Shown here: one piece after another, positions 17,529 to 26,047 of the stretch | Numbering within the stretch: position 1 is the stretch's first letter | Layout: every line of letters begins with the position of its first letter | Source of the DNA: Xanthomonas floridensis | GTDB taxonomy: Bacteria > Pseudomonadota > Gammaproteobacteria > Xanthomonadales > Xanthomonadaceae | Length of the DNA: 64,000 nt | Direction: 5' to 3' | Assembly: GCF_001642575.1 (NCBI RefSeq) | Contig: NZ_LXNG01000011.1 | Span: 1-64,000 of the forward strand | Translations under genes and position numbers: made by a program | Notes under the pieces: generated by a model | Seen by the model: the letters and a program-made list of their open reading frames with translations, nothing else | Told to the model about the DNA's origin: nothing | Databases searched by the model: none

Positions 17529-17781
17529 GGTCGCACTCGCCTGCCAGCACCACGGTCTTGGGCAGTTGCAGGTAGAAGCCATGCTTGCCCAGCGCCTCGC
17601 GCACCGTGGCCGCGTCGGCCTGCGCCAGCCGGCGCTCCGGCGTCAATGCGACCTCCAGCACGAAGACAAACGGCGCCAACTGCGCGTGCACGGCAGCAGG
17701 AAGACCGGCGAAGTCGTCACGCGTGGCGAGATAGACGAAGGTGTCCTGCTTGCGTTGGCTTTTATAGACGTAGGCGTGCAT
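17521..17781 (-). CDS. YcgL-domain protein
   Basis: The protein has 86 residues and starts [18 protein letters not shown], the conserved beginning of the YcgL (DUF709) family. LALTPER-like and GFYLQLPKT segments follow, also typical. The family consists of small cytoplasmic proteins of unknown function common in gammaproteobacteria. ATG 17781 was chosen as the family start; the open frame continues upstream without conserved features. It is the first gene of the minus-strand group with the ankyrin gene and is divergent from the pigment operon. Confidence 0.85.
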   Translation of the reverse strand: MHAYVYKSQRKQDTFVYLATRDDFAGLPAAVHAQLAPFVFVLEVALTPERRLAQADAATVREALGKHGFYLQLPKTVVLAGECDHD

Positions 17782-17937
17782 GCGCGCGTGATCGCGCTCG
17801 AAGAGCGGTGGGTCGCAGGATTGTGTCCCAATTGCGGCCATGGCGAAAGCGCGGCGGGTGCGAAAAATCCCAGCCGCGTCAGCGACATGACCGGCACGTT
17901 CAGTTGTGCCGTCGATGGGACAGGCGCACGCCACCGA

Positions 17938-17943
17938 TATACT
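17938..17943 (+). promoter_or_regulatory. Candidate -10 element of the plus-strand xanthomonadin operon
   Basis: TATACT lies 28 bases before the GTG start of the ketosynthase, in the short region divergent to ycgL. No matching -35 box with 16-18 base spacing is evident, so the call rests on the -10 match and position alone. Confidence 0.3.
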
Positions 17944-17971
17944 GCAAGCACTTTTTGCCAGCCAGACCACC

Positions 17972-19195
17972 GTGAGCCAAGCGCAGCATCCGTCCCAGAT
18001 GGCCCCGGTCGCCGTCACCGCCTACACCTCCACCACCGCGCTCGGCGCCGGGCTCGCCGCCCAGGCCGCCGCCTTGCAGGCGCGCCGCAGTGGCCTGCGT
18101 CGCAACGATTTCGGGCCGCAACCGCTGCCGTGCTGGATCGGCCGCGTCGACGGCGTGGAAGCAGTCGTGCTGCCCGATGCGCTGCAAGGCTGGGACTGCC
18201 GCAACAACCGGCTGGCCTGGCTGGCGCTGCAGCAGGACGGCATGGCCGATGCCGTGCAGGCCGCCGCGCAGCGCTATGGCGCCGAGCGCGTGGCAGTGAT
18301 CATCGGCACCTCCACTTCCAGCATCGGTGCCAGCGAAGAGGCCTATACGCGGCTGGTGGAAGACGCCGACGGCGCGCGCTTCCCGCCGGATCTGGAACGC
18401 CCGATCGTGCACACCCCGCATTCGCTGGGCGACTTCGTGCAGCACGCCACCGGCCTGCGCGGCCCCAGCGTGACCGTGGCCACCGCGTGTTCGTCCAGTG
18501 CCAAGGTGTTCGCGCAGGCGGCGCGGCTGATCGAGGCCGGGGTGATCGATGCGGCCCTGGTCGGTGGCGTGGATACCTTGTGCGGCAGCGTGCTATTCGG
18601 CTTCAACTCCCTGCAGGTGGTGGCGCCCGAGCCGTGCCAGCCGTTCGATGCGCGGCGCGTGGGCCTGAGCCTGGGAGAGGCCGGCGGCTTTGCGCTGGTC
18701 GAACGTACCGCCGCCGCACCGGACGCGGAGGCGTGCCTGTATGGCTATGGCGAATCCAGCGATGCGCACCATATGTCGGCCCCGCACCCGCAGGGACTGG
18801 GCGCGCAGCTGGCGATGCGCGGCGCGCTGCAACGCGCCGGCGTGGAGCCGGCCGCGGTGGGCTATCTGAACCTGCACGGCACTGCCACTCCGGCCAATGA
18901 CAGCGTGGAAGCGGCTGCGGTGGCGGCGATCTTCCCCGACACCTTGCATGCCAGCTCGACCAAGGCCTGGACCGGCCACACCCTGGGCGCGGCCGGCATC
19001 GTGGAATCGGTGATTTCGCTGCTGGCGCTGCGCGACGGCCTGCTGCCGGGCACGCTCAACAGCGAAGTGCCCGACCCCGCCTGCGGCCCGCAGATCCGCT
19101 TCGACAACGCCCATACCCGGATCGATTACGCCATGAACAATTCCTTCGGCTTTGGCGGCAATAACTGCTCGCTGCTGTTCGGGCGGGCACGCTGA
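17972..19195 (+). CDS. Beta-ketoacyl-ACP synthase of xanthomonadin synthesis
   Basis: This FabF-like ketosynthase of 407 residues should condense malonyl-ACP with the growing aryl-polyene chain. The catalytic triad is visible: Cys in [10 protein letters not shown], His in [12 protein letters not shown] and His in [10 protein letters not shown]. The Gly-rich end [10 protein letters not shown] is also typical. Start choice is uncertain. GTG 17972 (MSQAQHPSQ) gives a normal length; ATG 17999 is the alternative; the frame upstream lacks family similarity. It is the first gene of a tight operon, since its TGA overlaps the next ATG by one base. Aryl-polyene clusters usually pair such an active synthase with a chain-length-factor-like partner, which is the next gene here. 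Confidence 0.92.
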   Translation: MSQAQHPSQMAPVAVTAYTSTTALGAGLAAQAAALQARRSGLRRNDFGPQPLPCWIGRVDGVEAVVLPDALQGWDCRNNRLAWLALQQDGMADAVQAAAQRYGAERVAVIIGTSTSSIGASEEAYTRLVEDADGARFPPDLERPIVHTPHSLGDFVQHATGLRGPSVTVATACSSSAKVFAQAARLIEAGVIDAALVGGVDTLCGSVLFGFNSLQVVAPEPCQPFDARRVGLSLGEAGGFALVERTAAAPDAEACLYGYGESSDAHHMSAPHPQGLGAQLAMRGALQRAGVEPAAVGYLNLHGTATPANDSVEAAAVAAIFPDTLHASSTKAWTGHTLGAAGIVESVISLLALRDGLLPGTLNSEVPDPACGPQIRFDNAHTRIDYAMNNSFGFGGNNCSLLFGRAR

Positions 19196-19968
19196 TGCTC
19201 GCTGCCAGCATCGAAGGAATCGGCTTCTGGAGCCAGGGCCTGCCCAGCTGGGAGGCCGCACGTGCCTTGGTGCACGGTGCCGCGCTGCAGGAGACCCCGG
19301 CACGCCCGGCGCCGCAGCTCCTGGCCGCCAACGAGCGCCGCCGCGCACCGGACACGGTGGCGGTGTCGCTGGAAGCGGCGCTGGCCGCTTGCACCGCTGC
19401 CGGCCGCGACCCGGCCAGCCTGCCGTCGGTGTTCACCTCCACCCATGGCGACCTGGCCATCACCGATTACATGTGCACCACCCTGGCCAGCGACCCGCTG
19501 GCGATCTCGCCGACCAAGTTCCACAACTCGGTGCACAACGCGGCCGCCGGGTACTGGACCATCGGCGCGGGTGCGATGACGCCGGCCACGGCCATCAGCG
19601 CCTCCGATGCCAGTTTCGCGCAAGGGCTGCTGGAGGCGTTGGTGCAACTCACCGCCGGCGTGGAGGCAGTGCTGCTGGCCGGCTACGACGCGCGTTCGGT
19701 CGGGCCGCTGGGCCGGATCTCGCCCAGCCAGGGCCTGCTCGGCGGGGCCCTGGTGCTCGGCAGCGCCGGCCAGGCAGGCAAGCCGCAGCTAAGTGCGCGG
19801 CTGGACGATGGCACCCCGTCGCCGGGCGATGGCCCGTTGGCACAGCAGGTTGCCGGCAATGCGATGGCGCCGATGCTGCCGTTGTTCGAACTGCTGGCCG
19901 GGCGCGGCGACAGCGTGGCCTTGCAGGCCGGCCCCGGTCGCGTCCTGCGCGTGGAGATCCTGCCGTGA
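19195..19968 (+). CDS. Ketosynthase-like chain-length-factor protein (ApeC-like)
   Basis: The protein has 257 residues and is related to the N-terminal half of ketosynthases. A motif like ISPTKFHNSVHNAAAGYWTI replaces the active-site region, and no catalytic Cys of the TACSS type is present. Such short ketosynthase-like proteins pair with an active synthase in aryl-polyene clusters and act as chain-length factor in a heterodimer. Its ATG overlaps the TGA of the upstream synthase (TGATG), which suggests equal translation of the two subunits. The downstream glycosyltransferase starts within its stop (GTGA). Confidence 0.85.
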   Translation: MLAASIEGIGFWSQGLPSWEAARALVHGAALQETPARPAPQLLAANERRRAPDTVAVSLEAALAACTAAGRDPASLPSVFTSTHGDLAITDYMCTTLASDPLAISPTKFHNSVHNAAAGYWTIGAGAMTPATAISASDASFAQGLLEALVQLTAGVEAVLLAGYDARSVGPLGRISPSQGLLGGALVLGSAGQAGKPQLSARLDDGTPSPGDGPLAQQVAGNAMAPMLPLFELLAGRGDSVALQAGPGRVLRVEILP

Positions 19969-20786
19969 GCCGCGTGCCGCTGACGCCGCAGGACACCGCG
20001 ATCCTGGTGCCGGCGTTGAACGAATCGCTGCGTATCCGTGAAGTGGTCACCGATGCACTGCAGTACTGCCCGCAGGTGATCGTGATCGACGACGGCTCCG
20101 ACGATGGCACCGCCGATTGCATCGCCGACCTGCCGGTGACGGTGATCCGCCACCCGCAGCGCATGGGCAAGGGCGCCGCCCTGCGCAGCGGCTTTGCCAA
20201 AGCACAGCAGTTGGGCATGCGCGCGGTGATGACCATGGACGGCGATGGCCAGCACAAGGCCGCCGATTTTCCGCGCCTGCTGGCCGCGGCCAACCGCCAC
20301 CCCGGCAGCGTGGTGATCGGCGCACGCATGCGCAAGCGCGCCACCCAACCCACCATTCGCCGGATTGGCAACGATTTCGGTGATTGGGGCATCGCCTGGG
20401 GCTGCGGTTTCCAGCTGGTGGACAGCCAGAGCGGCCAACGGCTGTATCCGGCGGCGGTGTTCACCCTGCCGAATGTGCCCGGCGAAGGCTTCGTGTTCGA
20501 AGCGCAGCTGCTGATTTCGGCCGCACGCCAGGCCGGCGCGCGGGTGGTGGCGGTGCCGATCGAGACCCGCTACGCCGGCAGCGCGCCAGGCACCTTTCGC
20601 AAGAGCCATTTCCGGCTGGTGCGCGACCTGTGGAACATCACCTCGCATGTGGTCAAGCAGGTCTGGGCGTATGGCCATGTCTGGCGCGAATACCGCCGCG
20701 TGCGCGCCAACCCGGTGATCGTTGACGATGTCGATGGCGAATTTGCTACTGTGCCCGCGGTCACCAAGAGCAACCACTCCTCATGA
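19965..20786 (+). CDS. Family 2 glycosyltransferase of the pigment operon
   Basis: The protein has 273 residues. It opens with ILVPALNES, has VIVIDDGSDDGTAD and the metal-binding MTMDGDGQH, the standard GT-A fold signatures (DxD-type DGDGQ) of family 2 transferases acting on nucleotide sugars. The C terminus is basic and amphipathic rather than clearly transmembrane, so it may be peripheral at the inner membrane. GTG 19965 was chosen because it overlaps the TGA of the previous gene and gives MSRVPLTPQDTAI, the first family-like residues. Its TGA overlaps the ATG of the flavoprotein. A role in adding a sugar or polar head group to the polyene is inferred from context. Confidence 0.88.
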   Translation: MSRVPLTPQDTAILVPALNESLRIREVVTDALQYCPQVIVIDDGSDDGTADCIADLPVTVIRHPQRMGKGAALRSGFAKAQQLGMRAVMTMDGDGQHKAADFPRLLAAANRHPGSVVIGARMRKRATQPTIRRIGNDFGDWGIAWGCGFQLVDSQSGQRLYPAAVFTLPNVPGEGFVFEAQLLISAARQAGARVVAVPIETRYAGSAPGTFRKSHFRLVRDLWNITSHVVKQVWAYGHVWREYRRVRANPVIVDDVDGEFATVPAVTKSNHSS

Positions 20787-22405
20787 ATGCAGCGCGCGCC
20801 GATGTCGTCATTACCGGTGGTGGATTGGCCGGCCTGAGCCTGGCCTTGCAACTGAAGCAGCGCGACCCTGCGCTGGCCATCACAGTGCTGGAACGGCGCG
20901 CCCACCCGGTACGCGAGGCCGCCTTCAAGGTGGGCGAATCCACGGTGGAGATCGGCGCGCATTATTTCGCCCAGGTGCTGGGCCTGCGCGAGCATCTGGA
21001 GACCGAACAGATCCGCAAGTTCGGGTTCCGTTTCTTCTTCTCCGACAAGCGCGAAGACATCGACCGTTGCACCGAGCTGGGCGTGAGCAAGATCCTGCCG
21101 ACGCCGTCGTGGCAGATCGACCGCGGCCGCTTCGAAAACTTCCTTGGCGAGCGCGCCCGCGCGCAGGGCATCACCTTTATCGATGGCTGCAGCGTCAAGG
21201 GCGTGGACTTGGCCGAGGACGACGCCGACCATGCGGTGCGTTACGAATGCGCCGGCACCGCGGGCACGCTGCAGGCGCGCTGGGTGGTGGACGCCAGCGG
21301 CCGCGCCGGCCTGCTCAAGCGCAAGCTCGGCCTGGCGCAGGACAACGCACATCACGCCAACGCGGTGTGGTGGCGCGTGGAAGGCCTGATCGACCCCAAC
21401 GGCTGGTCGCAGGACAGCAGCTGGCTGCAACGTTGCACCCCGCCGGACCGCTGGCGCTCGACCAACCACATGTGCGGGCCAGGTTACTGGTTCTGGCTGA
21501 TTCCGCTGTCCTCGGGCGCGCACTCGCTGGGCATCGTCTGCGATGCCGCGATGCATCCGCTGGAGAGCATGAACACCCATGAAAAAGCCATGGACTGGCT
21601 GCGCCTGCATCAACCGCAAGTGGCCGCCACGCTCGACAGCGCCGACTACCGGCTGCAGGACTTCCTGTTCCTGCGCAAGTTCTCTTACGGCTGCACACAG
21701 GTGTTCTCCACGCAGCGCTGGGCGCTCACCGGCGAGGCCGGCCTGTTCCTGGATCCGTTCTATTCGCCCGGCAGCGACTTCATCGCGATTTCCAACACCT
21801 ATATCTGCGAGCTGATCGGCCGCGACCGCGCCGGCAAATCGCTCAGCCCGTATGTGGAGCTCTACCAGCAGCTGTATTTTTCGTTCTACGAAAACACCCT
21901 GACCCTGTACCAGGATCAATACGCCTTGTTCGGCGACGAGCAGGTCATGCCGGTCAAGGTGATCTGGGATTACACCTATTACTGGTCGCTGCTGGCGCCG
22001 CTGTTCTGCTCCGGGCGCATTGCCGACCTGAGCCTGCTCTCGCGCATGAAGGCAGATTTCTTCTACGCACGCGACATGAATCTGGCCATGCAGCGCGTAT
22101 TGCACGACTGGGGCGTGCGCAACACCGAACAGGGCATCACCGGCGGCGATGGACGCCTGCTGGACCAGTATTTGATCGGCTGGTTCAACGAACTCAATGG
22201 CGCCTTGAACGACACCCTCGACGATGACGCCTTTGCCGCACGCATCCACCGCAACGTGGCGCAGATGGCGGTACTGGCCCGCGAGATCCTGCAGCAGGCA
22301 CGCCAGCGCCACCCGGAGCTGCCCGACCACGGCCTGGACGCGCTGACGGCCGATGCCAGCGGAGAGGCGATCCTGACCGCCACGTGGTACGCCGACGCGG
22401 CCTGA
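20783..22405 (+). CDS. FAD-dependent tryptophan-halogenase-like oxidoreductase
   Basis: The protein has 540 residues. The N-terminal dinucleotide fold is VVITGGGLAGLSLA with the acidic end of the second strand at VLERR. FKVGESTVE, VVDASGRAGLL and GEAGLFLDPFYSPG follow, as in the flavin-dependent halogenase/hydroxylase superfamily. Xanthomonadins carry bromine, so a halogenation role is possible, but I do not see the WxWxIP motif of classical tryptophan halogenases; the corresponding segment is YWFWLIPLSSG. It is the last gene of the plus-strand operon and overlaps the glycosyltransferase by ATGA. The AT-rich defence-like module begins just beyond its stop. Confidence 0.85.
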   Translation: MNAARADVVITGGGLAGLSLALQLKQRDPALAITVLERRAHPVREAAFKVGESTVEIGAHYFAQVLGLREHLETEQIRKFGFRFFFSDKREDIDRCTELGVSKILPTPSWQIDRGRFENFLGERARAQGITFIDGCSVKGVDLAEDDADHAVRYECAGTAGTLQARWVVDASGRAGLLKRKLGLAQDNAHHANAVWWRVEGLIDPNGWSQDSSWLQRCTPPDRWRSTNHMCGPGYWFWLIPLSSGAHSLGIVCDAAMHPLESMNTHEKAMDWLRLHQPQVAATLDSADYRLQDFLFLRKFSYGCTQVFSTQRWALTGEAGLFLDPFYSPGSDFIAISNTYICELIGRDRAGKSLSPYVELYQQLYFSFYENTLTLYQDQYALFGDEQVMPVKVIWDYTYYWSLLAPLFCSGRIADLSLLSRMKADFFYARDMNLAMQRVLHDWGVRNTEQGITGGDGRLLDQYLIGWFNELNGALNDTLDDDAFAARIHRNVAQMAVLAREILQQARQRHPELPDHGLDALTADASGEAILTATWYADAA

Positions 22406-22423
22406 GCCAGGACTTTAGTCAGA

Positions 22424-23056
22424 TCACGCCATTCGCTGGTATAGAAGTTCCAAATCACTTTTGAGCTGCCAATACGAAGAGAGTTCGCAGATGGGGCCCT
22501 CCGCGTCTATTGCGGAGACTAGGCGTGCCCGCATTTGCCCAAAGAGTTTTTTAAACTTCTTGAGTTTCGTGCCTTGCAATTCACTACACTCACAAAGAGC
22601 GCTCAATAGTAAATTTTTACTGTCACGAATACGCTCCAAATCTCGCAGGGGTGGAACACACCCTATTGGATCGCAGCCAGCTTTCCCAGCAACCCTTCTG
22701 ATTGCTTGGCTATCAACTAGAAGCCAAGTCTCTAACATCTTTACGGGAACAACCGGAATCACGCTAGCTGGATCGTAAATTCCAGCACAAGCATCATGGA
22801 TTTCTCGTCGCCTAGCTGCCAACCCCTGAGCATCTGCATCACGATGAACGAAAACCACGTCCGCAGAAGGGTACAAATCACGGACCACTTCCAATTTTTC
22901 TCTGACCGAGTGCCCGACATGAAACGGCAATCTGGACGGATCAAAAGAAGTTCCACTTGCCTCTACAAATCCAACTTTGATTAGCAGCGTTTCAATGTGA
23001 TCTACCAAATTTAAATCAGACACCCCTTCCCCAGTAAGAATAAAACTGATCTTCAT
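22424..23056 (-). CDS. TOPRIM-like (DUF4276-type) putative nuclease of a two-gene defence-like module
   Basis: The protein has 210 residues. The N terminus FILTGEGVSDLNLVDHIE places an invariant-type Glu in an EG..D motif. About 65 residues later comes VVFVHRDADAQGLAARR, a D.D motif. This E...DxD layout is that of compact TOPRIM nuclease domains found in DUF4276 and DUF4435 proteins. A later PVKMLETWLL segment is also typical of that group. The ATG overlaps the TGA of the ATPase gene (ATGA), so the two are one translationally coupled unit. ATPase plus TOPRIM pairs are known anti-phage systems (PARIS, OLD/Gabija-like logic); assignment to any named system is inference. It is AT-richer than the flanking pigment genes. 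Confidence 0.75.
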   Translation of the reverse strand: MKISFILTGEGVSDLNLVDHIETLLIKVGFVEASGTSFDPSRLPFHVGHSVREKLEVVRDLYPSADVVFVHRDADAQGLAARRREIHDACAGIYDPASVIPVVPVKMLETWLLVDSQAIRRVAGKAGCDPIGCVPPLRDLERIRDSKNLLLSALCECSELQGTKLKKFKKLFGQMRARLVSAIDAEGPICELSSYWQLKSDLELLYQRMA

Positions 23057-24459
23057 GAAAGGGCTTCCGTTCGAACCACCTTAAGATCGAGGGATATCTG
23101 GCGGTCCGGAGGCAATTCAAGATATGAAATGATCGAAGCTCGGTCTACGCCATTACCCTCAATGCCTGAGAACCGCCAGCTTTCTCGCAATGACTTGCAC
23201 CTAATAGTAGTTGCAGGCATCCCATTAGGCCCTTTTACTTTAACTACGTCTGCAAAAATTAGGTCATCCGGCTCCTCCAATGAAACAAGAACCGGCGAAT
23301 GAGTTGCAACTATAATTTGCCTCATTGAATTTGATTCTGACACTTCCTCATGAGGATCTACAGACAATTCTTTCAGCAATGCTAACATTGCTCCGACTCG
23401 TGCCGGATGAATCCCATTTTCTGGCTCTTCAAAGCATAAAACACCGTTAAAGTCAGAGTCTTCAGCAATAATTGAAAGAGCGAGAAATCTCAAGGTTCCG
23501 TCGGACAAAGCACGTGCTGGTAAAAACGCACCGCTTCGCTCTTTAACCTCAACGGTGAGAAGTTGGCGAACTTGATCCACATCAACTCTTATGTCGGAGG
23601 TAGGGACTATTTCTGACAAACGGCTAGCGACGCGCGTATAGACGGAAGCATCTTTCCTATGCAATTTGTAAAGCGAGGCTCCCAGCCTTCCGCCGCCAGA
23701 ACTCACCATTCCCTCTTCGTGTATTTTATTCGAACGACGCATCGCACTTGGCTCCAGTGAAAGGAAGCGCCAAGATTGCATCTCACGCCTGGCGGCCAAG
23801 ATAGTAGGCCAGACTCCACTATTCGTATTAGAAACCACGGTTTTAGGCGCGTTTTTTGCAGGAAATTTTTGAGGTTGCCCGCTACTACCACCATCCTGGT
23901 GAAGATGTATTTCGACAATCCCATCCTGATCCTGATGAGTAGAAATGAAACCAGCACCTTTTCTTTTATTTATTACGATATTTTCTCTAAACTTGGTCAC
24001 ACTCATGGGAAATCCAAGGCGATCAACCGCTTCGCCTTTGTTGATATGAATCAGCGTCTCTTTAACTAAATGCAACCCAAGAGAGCCCGACTCTCGCTCC
24101 TCATCGTCTCGCGCAAGCTCAACTTCGTAGCGGAGAAAAGTCGAAGTTGCTTTCGCGCGTCGTCCAAAGTCATCAACCACATCGACTGGAACTATCATTT
24201 CTACAGCAAGCGATAAGCGTTCCGATCTAAAATCACCATTCGTCCAAAAAATATCGAGCGGATCTGTAGAATCAGACTCTCTGACTTCTAGAGCCGCCTC
24301 AACAATTGATTTATCTGCAAGCAAAGAAAGGAATTTTATCGAGTCGAATATGTTCGACTTACCAACTCCATTCAGCCCCGCAATGCAATTAAAAGGCCCG
24401 AAATTTACAGAGAATCCCAGGAGATTTTTGAAACAATTCACTTCAAGCCGCGTCAACAT
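23053..24459 (-). CDS. SMC/ABC-type AAA ATPase of a two-gene defence-like module
   Basis: The protein has 468 residues. It starts MLTRLEVNCFKNLLGF, the usual N terminus of RecF/OLD-like ATPases. Walker A GLNGVGKSN is at about 29-37. A signature-like RALSDGTLRFLALS lies near residue 340, Walker B with catalytic Glu is GVLCFEEPENGIHP, and an H-loop-like VATHSPVLV follows. The middle is variable, with a basic stretch. The gene is AT-richer than neighbours. It sits between the convergent pigment operons, downstream of the ketoreductase, and is coupled by ATGA to the TOPRIM-like gene. Such ATPases usually sense phage components and gate a nuclease partner; that role is inferred here. Confidence 0.85.
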   Translation of the reverse strand: MLTRLEVNCFKNLLGFSVNFGPFNCIAGLNGVGKSNIFDSIKFLSLLADKSIVEAALEVRESDSTDPLDIFWTNGDFRSERLSLAVEMIVPVDVVDDFGRRAKATSTFLRYEVELARDDEERESGSLGLHLVKETLIHINKGEAVDRLGFPMSVTKFRENIVINKRKGAGFISTHQDQDGIVEIHLHQDGGSSGQPQKFPAKNAPKTVVSNTNSGVWPTILAARREMQSWRFLSLEPSAMRRSNKIHEEGMVSSGGGRLGASLYKLHRKDASVYTRVASRLSEIVPTSDIRVDVDQVRQLLTVEVKERSGAFLPARALSDGTLRFLALSIIAEDSDFNGVLCFEEPENGIHPARVGAMLALLKELSVDPHEEVSESNSMRQIIVATHSPVLVSLEEPDDLIFADVVKVKGPNGMPATTIRCKSLRESWRFSGIEGNGVDRASIISYLELPPDRQISLDLKVVRTEALS

Positions 24460-24479
24460 TTAACACCGCCTCTAAATTT

Positions 24480-24485
24480 ATTATA
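24480..24485 (-). promoter_or_regulatory. Candidate -10 box of the ATPase-TOPRIM module
   Basis: A perfect TATAAT on the minus strand lies about 20 bases before ATG 24459, followed by AGAGG as a plausible ribosome binding site. There is no convincing -35 box; the region where it should be is the end of the ketoreductase gene. If real, the module has its own promoter, as expected for inserted cargo. Confidence 0.4.
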
Positions 24486-24501
24486 GGCATATAGCACATA
24501 T

Positions 24502-25239
24502 TCAGCCCATCCCACCATTGATGCCGATGACCTGGCCATTGATGTAACCGGCGGACTCCGAACACAGAAACGCCACCAGCGCAGCGACTTCCTCGGGCTT
24601 GCCCACGCGTCCGGCCGGCACCAGTTGCTTGATGACGTCCGGGGCGAAGCTCTCGCCGACCATCTCGCCTTCGATCACACCCGGCGCCACCACGTTGACT
24701 GCGATACCGCGGCTGGCCATCTCGCGTGATAGCGACTTGCTGGCACCGTGCAGCGCCGCCTTGGCTGCGGCGTAATTGGTCTGCCCGCGGTTGCCCAGCA
24801 CTGCCGCCACCGACGACACGCTCACGATGCGGCCCCAGCGCATACGCGCCATCGGCAGCAACAAGGGCTGGGTGACATTGAAAAACCCATGCAGCGACAC
24901 ATCGATGACACGATGCCACTGGGCAGCGTTCATGCCCGCCATCGGCGCGTCGTCGTGGATGCCGGCGTTATTGACCACGATCTGGATCGGGCCGCTGTCC
25001 AGCAGGGCCTCCAGCGCAGCCGTTGCTGCCTGCGCGTCGGCCACATCGAAGGCTACCGCTTCTGCGCTGCCACCGTCGGCGACAATCGCAGCCACCACGT
25101 CTTCGGCACGCGCCAGATTGCGGTTGGCATGCACAATCACGTGCCGGCCTTGCGCGGCCAGCTGACGGCAGATGGCGCCGCCAAGATCGCCGCTGCCGCC
25201 GGTCACCAGCGCACGACGCTGTGGAAGGGATGTGCTCAT
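24502..25239 (-). CDS. 3-ketoacyl-ACP reductase (FabG-like SDR) of xanthomonadin synthesis
   Basis: The protein has 245 residues and is a short-chain dehydrogenase. The NADP-binding turn is VTGGSGDLGG, NNAG is near residue 90, the catalytic Ser is in SVSSVAA, and the YxxxK motif is YAAAK. The end YINGQVIGINGG is FabG-like. In aryl-polyene pathways this enzyme reduces the keto group formed by each condensation. ATG 25239 was chosen because the SDR fold starts directly after it; the open frame extends much further upstream without similarity. It is the last pigment gene on the minus strand before the inserted ATPase module. Confidence 0.92.
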   Translation of the reverse strand: MSTSLPQRRALVTGGSGDLGGAICRQLAAQGRHVIVHANRNLARAEDVVAAIVADGGSAEAVAFDVADAQAATAALEALLDSGPIQIVVNNAGIHDDAPMAGMNAAQWHRVIDVSLHGFFNVTQPLLLPMARMRWGRIVSVSSVAAVLGNRGQTNYAAAKAALHGASKSLSREMASRGIAVNVVAPGVIEGEMVGESFAPDVIKQLVPAGRVGKPEEVAALVAFLCSESAGYINGQVIGINGGMG

Positions 25240-25285
25240 GGATGCCTCGATGAAAGCCGCAAACGGCAGCGGCGAGCCCGTCATC

Positions 25286-25594
25286 CTAGCGATTCGCCGC
25301 TGCCGCCGGAACAGCCTTGCCACATCCCGGCGAGCGCTGCGCGTCTGACGAGGCGGCCACTCCTGCAACAGCGTCCTGCTGCGACGGGCAGGCCCTGCCC
25401 AGGTCGTTCCGGTCGCGCGTGCCGTTCCAGTTGAGGATGCCGGAGGCCTGACCATCGAGCGCAACCTCTGCGTTGCGCACCAGCATCCGCGTGACGCCAC
25501 GGGGCAGCACACCAGGTCCATGTGGACGTGCGTGCAGAACCCATTGCGCGTGGATGCCGACTGCGCGCCAGCGTCCGTGCGCAGCACGGCTCAC
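25286..25594 (-). CDS. Possible small protein in the pigment operon, uncertain
   Basis: Between the ketoreductase start and the dehydratase stop lie about 370 bases. An ATG at 25594, 16 bases after the dehydratase stop, opens a frame of 102 codons on the operon strand. The product has a basic N terminus and a segment with LNWNGTRDRNDLG. Codon use is less GC-biased at third positions than the neighbours, and no domain is recognised. It may be a real small pathway protein, or only the untranslated leader of the ketoreductase. I lean slightly towards non-coding. Confidence 0.3.
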   Translation of the reverse strand: MSRAAHGRWRAVGIHAQWVLHARPHGPGVLPRGVTRMLVRNAEVALDGQASGILNWNGTRDRNDLGRACPSQQDAVAGVAASSDAQRSPGCGKAVPAAAANR

Positions 25595-25609
25595 GCATGA
25601 GGCATGGGA

Positions 25610-26047
25610 TTACGCCTGCGCCGCGCCCAGCATCACCGTGGCGCGGCCTTCGGCCAGCAGGTGCTCGCCGTGGCTCAGGCGGAAGCTGTATTGCTGGCTG
25701 TCCTCGCCCTGCATCAGCACCTGCGCCTCGCACACGATCGCCTCGGGCAGCTGCTCCAGATAGGCCACATGCAGCTCCACGCCGCGCAAGGCCACCAGCA
25801 TGCCAGGGCGCACCGGCTTGCCCGAGGCCCTGCCCAGCAAGCCGCCATGCACGGCCATCGCCTGCGCCCCGTATTCGCATAGATGCAGCGCGCGCAGGCG
25901 CCCGGCGGCGCGCAACGGATGCGCCTGGTCGCGGTGCGCGCGGCTGCGCAGCACGATGCGCTGTGCATCCCACTCCACCACCTCTTCCCACAGGCACATC
26001 GCGCCCTGGTGCGGAATCAAGGCGGCAATCGCGTCACGTCCCTGCAT
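25610..26047 (-). CDS. Hot-dog-fold 3-hydroxyacyl-ACP dehydratase (ApeP-like)
   Basis: The protein has 145 residues. The opening IAALIPHQGAMCLWEEVVEWD is characteristic of the ApeP-type dehydratases of aryl-polyene clusters, and LCEYGAQAMAVHGGLL follows in the helix of the hot-dog fold. These enzymes remove water from the beta-hydroxyacyl-ACP to form each conjugated double bond. The start overlaps the end of the MMPL exporter gene by 14 bases (26034-26047), placing it in the same minus-strand operon. A second, different hot-dog dehydratase lies at 30078-30365, a pairing common in these clusters. Confidence 0.85.
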   Translation of the reverse strand: MQGRDAIAALIPHQGAMCLWEEVVEWDAQRIVLRSRAHRDQAHPLRAAGRLRALHLCEYGAQAMAVHGGLLGRASGKPVRPGMLVALRGVELHVAYLEQLPEAIVCEAQVLMQGEDSQQYSFRLSHGEHLLAEGRATVMLGAAQA

